NCBI GenBank assembly: GCA_018828205.1
Contig: JAHJWA010000126.1
Span: forward strand, 1-6,975
Length of the DNA stretch: 6,975 nt
Reading direction: 5' to 3'
Origin: Alphaproteobacteria bacterium
Lineage (GTDB): Bacteria > Pseudomonadota > Alphaproteobacteria > Sphingomonadales > Sphingomonadaceae
This document shows positions 1-6,249 of the stretch, in pieces (position 1 is the stretch's first letter; every line of letters starts with the position of its first letter). The notes beneath the pieces were generated by a model. It ran no database searches. It was not told the origin of the DNA and saw only the letters and a list, made by a program, of their open reading frames with translations. A program made the position numbers and the translations under genes.

Positions 1-1350
1 ATCGCCGAACGCCGCGAGAATTTCGCCGCGATCGAGGAGGCGGCGCTCATGGCGCTGGAGGAACGGCTTGCTGCGCTCGACACCGATCTGGCGGAGCGGC
101 GCGATACGCAGGCGGTGCATATCCGTGCGCTGGCCGAACAGGGCGAAGCGCTGGCCGAGCGGGTCGCCGAACTGGGAGCGCAGATGGGCGGCGTGGCCGA
201 TCAGGGCCGCGAGACGGGCGATGCGCTCGCTGCCGCCGTGGCCCATCTGCACAACATGCTCATCCAGAGCCGGGGCGCGCTTGACGGGACCGACGACGCG
301 GTCACCGCGCTCACCGATGCAAGCGTTCGCCTGCTCGAGCTGATCCAGGCCAGCGCTCGCCATGCCAAGGAAGATCTGCCCGTCGCGATCGGCGATTTCG
401 AACATCGCCTCACCGAGGCCGAGGGCCGTACCGACCGGTTGCGCGCGACGATGGAGGAAGCGAAAGATGCCGGCACCGCTCTAACCGAGGTCGTCGACCT
501 CGCCGGCGATCACAGCCGCCAGGCCATCGTCACAATCGGCGAGTTCCGCGAGAGTCTTTCCGGGACGATCGCCGAGCAGGCCCAGGCGCTCGACGGATTG
601 CGCGATCGCCTCGACGCCATCGATACGCAGAATGTCGAAGTCGCCGATCGTGCGCGCCAAGAGTTGACCTCGGCCATCGCCGAACTCGAGAAGCGCGCGC
701 GCGGCGCGCTGTTCTCGATCGAGAACGACCAGGCGGTGCGGATCCGCAAGCTGGCTGACCGGGTGGGTGAGGCCAGCGCCGCGGCGATTGATCGCGCCGT
801 GGAAGAGCGCGCCGGCGAGGCGATCGGCTCACTCGACGAAGCCAGCGATCGCGCGACCGCGGCGAGCCGAGATGCGGCGCTGTTCCTGCGCGACCAGCTC
901 ATCAAGGTAAACGAACTGGCGAGCAATCTTGAAAGCCGGGTCACCCGTGCGCGCGAGATGGCCGAGGAACAGGTCGACAACGACTTCAGTCGCCGGGTAG
1001 CGCTGATCACCGAGTCGCTCAATTCCAATGCCATCGACATCGGCAAGGTGCTTTCGACCGATGTCACCGACCGGGCCTGGACCTCCTACCTGCGCGGTGA
1101 TCGCGGCATCTTCACCCGCCGCGCGGTGCGCCTGCTCGACAACACAGAAGCGCGCGAGATCGCGGAAATCTACGATGCCGATCCGGATTTTCGTGAGCAT
1201 GTCAGCCGCTACATCCATGATTTCGAGGCGATGCTGCGCACGCTGCTGTCGACCCGAGACGGCCATGCGCTGGGCGTGACCGTGCTCAGCTCGGATATCG
1301 GCAAGCTCTATGTCGCGCTGGCGCAGGCCATCGAGCGGCTGCGCGAATAG
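1..1350 (+). CDS. Large coiled-coil protein of unknown function, C-terminal part (5' truncated by window edge)
   Basis: Frame 1 is open from the first base to the TAG at 1348-1350, giving 449 visible residues. I therefore treat it as the 3' part of a longer gene. Roughly residues 1-335 are Ala/Glu/Arg/Asp/Leu-rich, with no Cys and very few Gly/Pro breaks, and have the look of long amphipathic helices or coiled coil. Residues from about 345 to the end differ: a compact module containing W360, YLRGDRGIFTRR (363-374), then RYIHDFEAMLRTLL (403-416) and a final segment ending near LYVALAQAIERL. No membrane segment or nucleotide-binding motif is visible in this part. The layout recalls alphaproteobacterial polarity or cell-envelope scaffold proteins such as TipN, which have an N-terminal membrane anchor and a long C-terminal coiled coil. 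That link is a weak inference. An ATG at 49 follows a GAGGAGG motif at 34-40, so a shorter start is possible. The upstream codons, however, continue the same helical composition, so an upstream start is preferred. The gene converges on the DUF1467 gene with one base between. Confidence 0.85.
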   Translation: MAERRENFAAIEEAALMALEERLAALDTDLAERRDTQAVHIRALAEQGEALAERVAELGAQMGGVADQGRETGDALAAAVAHLHNMLIQSRGALDGTDDAVTALTDASVRLLELIQASARHAKEDLPVAIGDFEHRLTEAEGRTDRLRATMEEAKDAGTALTEVVDLAGDHSRQAIVTIGEFRESLSGTIAEQAQALDGLRDRLDAIDTQNVEVADRARQELTSAIAELEKRARGALFSIENDQAVRIRKLADRVGEASAAAIDRAVEERAGEAIGSLDEASDRATAASRDAALFLRDQLIKVNELASNLESRVTRAREMAEEQVDNDFSRRVALITESLNSNAIDIGKVLSTDVTDRAWTSYLRGDRGIFTRRAVRLLDNTEAREIAEIYDADPDFREHVSRYIHDFEAMLRTLLSTRDGHALGVTVLSSDIGKLYVALAQAIERLRE

Positions 1351-1351
1351 C

Positions 1352-1627
1352 TCAGCCCTTCTGGCCCAGCCCCACCAGATCGAGATCTTCGGCGGTGATC
1401 CAGGAAAATTCGTAATTGGCGATGTAGAGCGCGGTCAGCACCGCGGCGATCACGGTTGCGCGCAGAGCCAGCCTGCCGGGCTGGAAATTGGCGGGTGCGC
1501 TGTCGGCCTGGCCGGGCACCTTTTCGATCCCGAGCTCGTCATGGGTGCGCACCCCGAAAGGCAGCATGACGAAGGCCGTCATCACCCAGACGAGAAAATA
1601 GATCGCGACAATGGATGTCCACTGCAT
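1352..1627 (-). CDS. DUF1467 family small inner-membrane protein
   Basis: This is a 91-residue protein with ATG at 1627-1625 and TGA at 1354-1352. Two hydrophobic helices are evident: about residues 4-24, followed by the family-like motif LPFGVRT (22-28), and about residues 53-72. Between them lies a polar loop with PGQADSAP (38-45). The short N-terminal helix, FGVRT motif, PGxAxSAP loop and second helix match my recollection of DUF1467, a family common in Alphaproteobacteria and lacking an assigned function. The start lies 4 bases after the rnj stop. A GAGG at 1640-1637 within the end of rnj is 9 bases upstream, so the gene is probably co-transcribed and perhaps translationally coupled with rnj. 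It is the last gene of the minus-strand series seen here, and its stop is one base from the stop of the convergent coiled-coil gene. No catalytic residues can be pointed to, so the function is unknown. Confidence 0.88.
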   Translation of the reverse strand: MQWTSIVAIYFLVWVMTAFVMLPFGVRTHDELGIEKVPGQADSAPANFQPGRLALRATVIAAVLTALYIANYEFSWITAEDLDLVGLGQKG

Positions 1628-1631
1628 CGGC

Positions 1632-3284
1632 TCAGGCCTCGCGCGGCATCAATACGCGGACCTGCGGCTTCTTGCCCGACCAGCGCTGCGCCGCACGGCG
1701 CGCCGCGAGCCTTGCCGCCTCGTGGATTTCGCCGCGGTTCTGGCGCGACTTGCCCTTAAGCCGGGCGATCGCCTTGACCACGTCGGCTTCGGCCTCGGTG
1801 ACGAAGGCGTCGTAGTCTTCATCGAGCGGCAGACCCACACCCTCGATACGCGGCAGCAGACGATCGTCGAGCGCGACGATCAGCACACCGTCGAGCGCGA
1901 TGCGGCGGCGCATGGTGATCGCATCGCCATCGGCGGGCAGGATGATGTCGCCGTCGAGAACGAGCCTGCCGGAGCGAACCTCGCCGATCTTGCCGGGCTT
2001 CCCGGGAGCGAGCCGGACCATGTCGCCATTCTTCTGATAGACCGAATGCGGGATTCCGCGCGCGCGGCCGAGCCGCGCCTGTTCCTGCATATGGCGGACC
2101 TCGCCATGGACCGGGACAAGGATCTCGGGCTGGAGCCACTCGTAGAGCGCTTCCAGCTCGGGGCGGCCGGGATGGCCGGACACATGGATATCGCCCTCGC
2201 GGCCGCTCACCAGCACGATGCCGCTTTCGGCGAGCTTGTTCTGGATCGCACCGATCGCGACCTCATTGCCGGGGATTTGCCGGCTGGAGAACAGGATCAC
2301 ATCGCCCGGCGTCAATTCGATCTGGTGGTTGCCCTCGGCGATGCGCGCGAGCGCCGCGCGCGGCTCACCCTGCCCGCCGGTGGCGATGATCAGCACCTCG
2401 CCGCGGGGTAGCCCCATCGCCTTGTTGAAATCGATCGGCTTCGGGAAGTCCTGGAGATAGCCATTGTCCTGCGCGACCTCGATGATCCGGTCGAGCGAGC
2501 GGCCCGCGACACAGAGCTGGCGCCCGGTTTCGCGCGCGACCTCGCCCAGAGTGTGCAGACGGGCGACATTGCTGGCAAAGGTGGTGACCAGCACACGCCG
2601 GCCCGAATGCTTCGCCACTTCCTTGCGTAGCCCGCGATAAACCGCGCCTTCGGAGCCGCTGGGATTGGGATTGAAGACATTGGTGCTGTCGCAGACCATC
2701 GCGAGGATACCCTCGTCGCCGATCTCGCGCAGCTCTTCCTCGGTGGTCGGCACGCCGACGACCGGGTCCTCGTCGAGCTTCCAGTCGCCGGTGTGGAACA
2801 CGGTCCCGAACGGAGTCTCGATCAACAGCGCATTGCCCTCGGCGATCGAGTGCGAAAGCGGAATGTAAGTCACATCGAAGGCCCCGACCGAGAACTGGCC
2901 GTGATCGTGATCGATTATGTTGAGTTCGATGTCGTCGACGATGCCCGCCTCTTGGAGCTTGCGGCGGATCAGATCGGCGGTGAAGGGCGTGGCGTAGAGC
3001 GGAACACCCAGTTCGGAAGCGAAATAGGGGATCGCGCCGATATGGTCTTCATGCGCATGGGTCAGGACGATGCCGTCGAGAGTGTCGGCGCGTTGCTCGA
3101 TAAAGTCGAGATCGGCGAACACCAGATCGACGCCGGGATATTGCCCACCCGAGAAGGTCATTCCCAGATCGACCATCAGCCAGCGACCGCGGCAGCCGTA
3201 CAGATTGACGTTCATGCCAATCTCGCCCGATCCGCCGAGCGCGAGGAACAGCAATTCGTCTTCGGGGGTGAAATCCTTTTTCAA
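1632..3284 (-). CDS. rnj: Ribonuclease J
   Basis: This 550-residue protein belongs to the RNase J branch of the metallo-beta-lactamase/beta-CASP nucleases, cytoplasmic enzymes with 5'-3' exonuclease and endonuclease activity in RNA maturation and decay. The metal site is complete: HAHEDH at 76-81 (H76, H78, D80, H81), H145 in PLSHS, D167 in HTGDWK, and H393 in PVHGE. Beta-CASP landmarks are CDSTN (198-202), TTFASNV (234-240), TGGQGEP (302-308), SSRQIPGN (333-340) and HVSGH (367-371). An RNase J C-terminal domain follows from about residue 450. Length fits other alphaproteobacterial members, around 550 residues. The N-terminal LLFLALGGSGEIGMN is typical. The chosen start is TTG at 3284-3282, which forms a TTGA overlap with the coaX stop. 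No in-frame ATG lies between it and the conserved core, and no strong Shine-Dalgarno motif is visible, so translation is probably coupled to coaX. Function is firm; the exact start is slightly less certain. Confidence 0.97.
   Translation of the reverse strand: MKKDFTPEDELLFLALGGSGEIGMNVNLYGCRGRWLMVDLGMTFSGGQYPGVDLVFADLDFIEQRADTLDGIVLTHAHEDHIGAIPYFASELGVPLYATPFTADLIRRKLQEAGIVDDIELNIIDHDHGQFSVGAFDVTYIPLSHSIAEGNALLIETPFGTVFHTGDWKLDEDPVVGVPTTEEELREIGDEGILAMVCDSTNVFNPNPSGSEGAVYRGLRKEVAKHSGRRVLVTTFASNVARLHTLGEVARETGRQLCVAGRSLDRIIEVAQDNGYLQDFPKPIDFNKAMGLPRGEVLIIATGGQGEPRAALARIAEGNHQIELTPGDVILFSSRQIPGNEVAIGAIQNKLAESGIVLVSGREGDIHVSGHPGRPELEALYEWLQPEILVPVHGEVRHMQEQARLGRARGIPHSVYQKNGDMVRLAPGKPGKIGEVRSGRLVLDGDIILPADGDAITMRRRIALDGVLIVALDDRLLPRIEGVGLPLDEDYDAFVTEAEADVVKAIARLKGKSRQNRGEIHEAARLAARRAAQRWSGKKPQVRVLMPREA
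1637..1640 (-). promoter_or_regulatory. Probable ribosome binding site of the DUF1467 gene
   Basis: GAGG on the minus strand lies 9 bases upstream of the ATG at 1627, inside the last codons of rnj. It is a short match and could be coincidental in GC-rich DNA, but its spacing and the 4-base gap between the genes fit coupled or sequential translation. Confidence 0.45.
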
Positions 3285-4072
3285 GAGCCGTGCCGATCCG
3301 CGAGAATGGCCAGTCCCTCGAGCGTCAGCTCGCTGTCGACATGGTCGAACAATCCGGTGTGCTCGTCGAACAGGACGGCGAGCCCGCCAGTGGCGACCAC
3401 TTTGCAGGGTCTTCCGATTTCCGCTTTCATTCGCGTAACAAGTCCTTCGATCATGGCAATATAGCCCCAGAATACGCCGATCAGCATCTGATCCTCGGTG
3501 TTGCGTCCTATGACGCTGTCACTGCGTGGCTTCTCTATGGCAATGCGCGGGAGCTTGGCGGTGTTCCCCACCAGCGCGTCCAGCGAGAGATTGATACCGG
3601 CCGCGATGATGCCGCCCTTATAGGCGCCGGTGAAATCCACCGCATCCAAAGTGGTCGCGGTGCCGAAGTCGATTAGGATCAGATCGCCCTCGTAGCGTTC
3701 GTGCGCGGCAATGGCGTTGAGCGCGCGGTCGGCGCCGAGCGAGCGCGGCTCCTCGACATCCACTTCGAACCCCCAGCCTTCCTCGCCGGCGCCGGCCACG
3801 ATCGGTTCGACGTCGAAATATTTGTTCGCCAGCACCGTCAGATTGTGGACCGCACGCGGCACCACCGAGCCGATGATGAACTGCTTGACGTCCTCGCGGC
3901 CAAAGCCCTCGATCTGGAGCAGCTGGAGCAGCCAGACCGCGTATTCGTCGCCGGTGCGGCGCGGATCGGTGGCGATCCGCCAGCGGGTGCGGATCGTGCG
4001 CCCGCCCTTCCCGTCCCGTTCGAACAGGGCGAAGACGACATTCGTGTTTCCGACATCGGCGACGAGCAGCAT
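3281..4072 (-). CDS. coaX: Type III pantothenate kinase
   Basis: CoaX phosphorylates pantothenate with ATP, the first step of coenzyme A synthesis. It is a soluble, dimeric ASKHA-fold kinase, and the type III class typically needs a monovalent cation and resists CoA feedback. With the start at 4072 it has 263 residues, normal for the family. Visible motifs are DVGNTN (6-11, phosphate-binding loop 1), GADR (113-116, with the catalytic Asp at 115), DFGTATT (135-141), GGIIAAGI (153-160), IGRNT (188-192), ATGGLA (227-232) and LTLEGL (249-254). Two ATGs are available, at 4078 and 4072. The only good ribosome binding site, AGGA at 4083-4080, sits 7 bases before the 4072 ATG but 1 base before the 4078 ATG, and family members usually begin directly with MLL-x-x-D. 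The 4072 start is therefore preferred; the longer form would add Met-Thr. The gene lies between birA and rnj, and its TGA overlaps the rnj TTG. No sign of transfer or damage. Confidence 0.96.
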   Translation of the reverse strand: MLLVADVGNTNVVFALFERDGKGGRTIRTRWRIATDPRRTGDEYAVWLLQLLQIEGFGREDVKQFIIGSVVPRAVHNLTVLANKYFDVEPIVAGAGEEGWGFEVDVEEPRSLGADRALNAIAAHERYEGDLILIDFGTATTLDAVDFTGAYKGGIIAAGINLSLDALVGNTAKLPRIAIEKPRSDSVIGRNTEDQMLIGVFWGYIAMIEGLVTRMKAEIGRPCKVVATGGLAVLFDEHTGLFDHVDSELTLEGLAILADRHGS

Positions 4073-4079
4073 GGTCATA

Positions 4080-4083
4080 TCCT
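4080..4083 (-). promoter_or_regulatory. Ribosome binding site of coaX overlapping the birA stop codon
   Basis: On the minus strand the sequence reads TTAGGATATGACCATG. AGGA is 7 bases from the second ATG (4072) and only 1 base from the first (4078). This decides the coaX start. The birA TAG stop (4084-4082) lies inside the motif, so ribosomes finishing birA would sit on the coaX initiation region, suggesting coupled translation. Confidence 0.65.
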
Positions 4084-4792
4084 AATTCGCGAGCATCACG
4101 TCGCCGGCGTGAATGACACGCTCCGACCCGTTGTCCAAGCGCAGCCTCAGCGAACCCTCGGGGGTAAGCCCGGCGAAGCATCCCGCAATCGCGGCCTCGC
4201 CCGGCGGGTTTGCCGTCAGAGCGGTCTCGGTCGGGTGCGCGGCGGCTTCCCAGCGGCGGATCAGCGGCTCCAGCCCATAGGTGCGCCAGCGGTCGAGTTC
4301 GGCGGCGAAATGCGTGGCCAGGCTCTGCGCGAAGAAATCGCGCGAGGGCGCGGGGCCGAGTTCGGCGAGCGCAATGGTTGGACGATCGAGTTTCGGTGCG
4401 GCGACGAGATTGACCCCGATCCCGACGACGATGGCATCATGCTGCCGCTCCAGCAGGATGCCCGCCAGCTTGCGGCCGGCGTAAAGCAGATCGTTGGGCC
4501 ATTTGAGCGTCAGCGCCGAGGCATCGGCGAACAGCGGTGCCGTCGCCTCGTGAACCGCCACGCCAGACACCAGTGCCAGCGTCGCGGGGGAAGGATCGCG
4601 CGGGCTGAGGTGCACGACGGTCGAGCCCATGAAATTGCCTGCACCGTCGAACCAGTCGCGCCCCTGACGCCCGCGGCCGGCGCTCTGGCGGTCGGCGACC
4701 AGCCAGTCGCCTTCGCCCACGCGTTCGCCGCCGCGTAGAGCGGCGAGCAGATCGGCATTGGTGGAGCCGGTTTGCGGAAGGGTGCGGATCAA
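4082..4792 (-). CDS. birA: Biotin--[acetyl-CoA-carboxylase] ligase, single-function type
   Basis: This enzyme makes biotinyl-5'-AMP and transfers biotin to the lysine of biotin carrier domains, for example AccB and other carboxylases. With a TTG start at 4792-4790 it has 236 residues. Motifs in order are GSTN (9-12), QSAGRGRQGR (36-45, biotin/adenylate-binding loop), KWPND (97-101, with the key lysine K97), GRKLAGIL (106-113) and GIGVN (124-128). A small beta-rich C-terminal domain covers about residues 190-236. There is no N-terminal winged-helix domain, so it should not act as a DNA-binding biotin repressor. The open frame extends upstream to 4903, but those 37 codons overlap nuoN and encode an Arg/Ala/His-rich stretch foreign to the family. 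The start M-IRT-x6-GSTN is typical. The TTG overlaps the nuoN stop as TTGA with no clear Shine-Dalgarno motif, suggesting coupling to nuoN translation. Function is clear; the start is well supported but inferred. Confidence 0.95.
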   Translation of the reverse strand: MIRTLPQTGSTNADLLAALRGGERVGEGDWLVADRQSAGRGRQGRDWFDGAGNFMGSTVVHLSPRDPSPATLALVSGVAVHEATAPLFADASALTLKWPNDLLYAGRKLAGILLERQHDAIVVGIGVNLVAAPKLDRPTIALAELGPAPSRDFFAQSLATHFAAELDRWRTYGLEPLIRRWEAAAHPTETALTANPPGEAAIAGCFAGLTPEGSLRLRLDNGSERVIHAGDVMLAN

Positions 4793-6249
4793 ACGATTGT
4801 GAAGAGCGAGGCGGCGGCGCCGTCGGCAATGGCGCCCAGCCAGGGCGTGAGCAGATAGCCGAGCGGTGAGACGATCAGCACGCAAATGCCCAGCACCGCC
4901 CAATGGCCGACCGGGCTCTGCGTCTCGGCTTCGCGCACGGGCTCATCGAAGAACATCACCTTGACGAACTTGAGGTAGTAGAACGCGCCAATCACGCTGG
5001 CAGCAATACCGATCGCGGCGAGAATGATCATGTCGGCCTGAACCGCAGCCTGGAAGACCACGAACTTGCCCCAGAAGCCGAACAAAGGAGGGATGCCTGC
5101 CAGGCTGAACATCAGCAGCAGCACACCCCAAGCGACCGCGGGCCGGATCGTGGAGAGCCCCGCAATGTCGGTGAAGGTCTCGAGCTGTTCGCCCTCACGG
5201 TCGCGGAGCATCAGCACCGCGGTAAAGGCACCGATGGTCATGACGACATAGATCGCCAGATAGACCAGCACCGCGCTCACCCCTTCGGGGGTCGCCGTGG
5301 CGAGACCGATCAGGATGAAGCCGACATTGTTGATCGAGCTGTAGGCGAGCACCCGCTTGAGGTTCTCCTGCCCGATTGCGCCCAGCGCGCCGACCACGAT
5401 CGAGGCCATCGCCGCGAAAATGACGATTTGCTGCCAGGCATCGGTCTGCGCCCCGAAGGCGTCGATCGCCATGCGCGCCAGCATCGCCACCGCCGCGACC
5501 TTGGGCGCGCTGGCAAAGAAGGCGGTGACCGGCGTCGGCGCACCCTCGTAGACGTCCGGCGTCCACATGTGGAACGGCACCGCGGCGATCTTGAACGCCA
5601 GGCCGGCGAGCACGAAGACGACCCCGAACAGCGCACCGGCCGAGAGACCGTCGGCGAAGGCAAGGCGGATGCCGGAATATTGGGTGGTACCCGAGAAGCC
5701 GTAGACCAGGCTCATACCGTAGAGGATGATCCCCGAGGCGAGCGCGCCGAGGATGAAATATTTGAGCCCCGCTTCGCTCGATTTGGTGTCGTCGCGCAGG
5801 AATGCGGCGAGGACGTAGGAGGACAGGCTCGACAGCTCGAGACCGATGTAGAGCGTCATCAGATCGACCGCGGAGACCATCATCCCCATGCCGACCGCAT
5901 TGAGCAGCAGCAGCACCGGGTATTCGGCGCGATAGGCGCCGCGACGTTCGAAATAGCGCGGCGTGACCACAAGACAGGCGATCGTCGCCAGATAGATCAG
6001 CAGCTTCGCGACGCTGCCGAAATCGTCCATCCGGTAGAGCCCGCCGAAGGCATCCGCAGCCAGGTCAAAGGAGGGATCGAGCAGCAGATGCCCGGTCCAG
6101 AAGACCGCACCGAACAATGCGGTGATCGCGACCACCGTGGCAAGTTTGGCGGCATCGCGCATCCACGCCGCGAACAGCAGCAGGACCAGCGCCGCGCCGG
6201 TGAGCATCAGCTCGGGCGCGATGATGTAGAAGGAGCTTGCGTAATCCAT
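4789..6249 (-). CDS. nuoN: NADH-quinone oxidoreductase subunit N
   Basis: NuoN is one of the three antiporter-like subunits in the membrane arm of respiratory complex I and carries a proton channel. The 486-residue product is hydrophobic throughout, consistent with the usual 14 transmembrane helices. Residues known to matter in E. coli NuoN have counterparts here: E138 (GLELSSLSSY), K163 (GLKYFILGA), K220 (AFKIAAVPFHMW), K250 (SAPKVAA) and K395 (FGFWGKF). The signature PFHMWTPDVYEGAPTPVTAF covers 225-244, and GQENLKRVLAYSSINNVG covers 293-310. The ATG at 6249-6247 shares one base with the nuoM stop (TGATG). A GAGGG motif at 6263-6259 lies 9 bases upstream. A TTG one codon earlier (6252-6250), 6 bases from the same motif, is a possible alternative that would overlap nuoM as TTGA. 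The gene is intact and followed by birA with a 4-base overlap. Confidence 0.97.
   Translation of the reverse strand: MDYASSFYIIAPELMLTGAALVLLLFAAWMRDAAKLATVVAITALFGAVFWTGHLLLDPSFDLAADAFGGLYRMDDFGSVAKLLIYLATIACLVVTPRYFERRGAYRAEYPVLLLLNAVGMGMMVSAVDLMTLYIGLELSSLSSYVLAAFLRDDTKSSEAGLKYFILGALASGIILYGMSLVYGFSGTTQYSGIRLAFADGLSAGALFGVVFVLAGLAFKIAAVPFHMWTPDVYEGAPTPVTAFFASAPKVAAVAMLARMAIDAFGAQTDAWQQIVIFAAMASIVVGALGAIGQENLKRVLAYSSINNVGFILIGLATATPEGVSAVLVYLAIYVVMTIGAFTAVLMLRDREGEQLETFTDIAGLSTIRPAVAWGVLLLMFSLAGIPPLFGFWGKFVVFQAAVQADMIILAAIGIAASVIGAFYYLKFVKVMFFDEPVREAETQSPVGHWAVLGICVLIVSPLGYLLTPWLGAIADGAAASLFTIV

Noticed and set aside
552..556. GAGTC and other GANTC sites (for example 1012-1016 and 2813-2817) as cell-cycle methylation signals
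   Set aside because: They are scattered within genes with no promoter context, so no regulatory meaning can be claimed.
510..1067. 185-codon minus-strand open frame inside the coiled-coil gene
   Set aside because: The Ser/Ala/Arg-rich product is a typical antisense shadow of an Ala/Glu/Arg-rich coding region.
1377..1388. Inverted repeat agatc-ga-gatct as a possible terminator or operator
   Set aside because: Five-base arms with a 2-base loop, no T-run, and inside the coding end of the DUF1467 gene; likely chance.
1611..2411. 266-codon plus-strand open frame opposite rnj
   Set aside because: It lies antisense to the RNase J C-terminal half, which has clear motifs. The predicted product has no coherent domain.
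3701..4738. 345-codon plus-strand open frame opposite coaX and birA
   Set aside because: It spans two well-supported minus-strand genes, has no family-like motifs, and is explained by codon bias in GC-rich DNA.
4793..4903. N-terminal extension of birA from an ATG at 4903
   Set aside because: The 37 extra residues are Arg/Ala/His-rich, lie wholly inside nuoN, and do not resemble a winged-helix domain. The family N-terminus fits the TTG at 4792.
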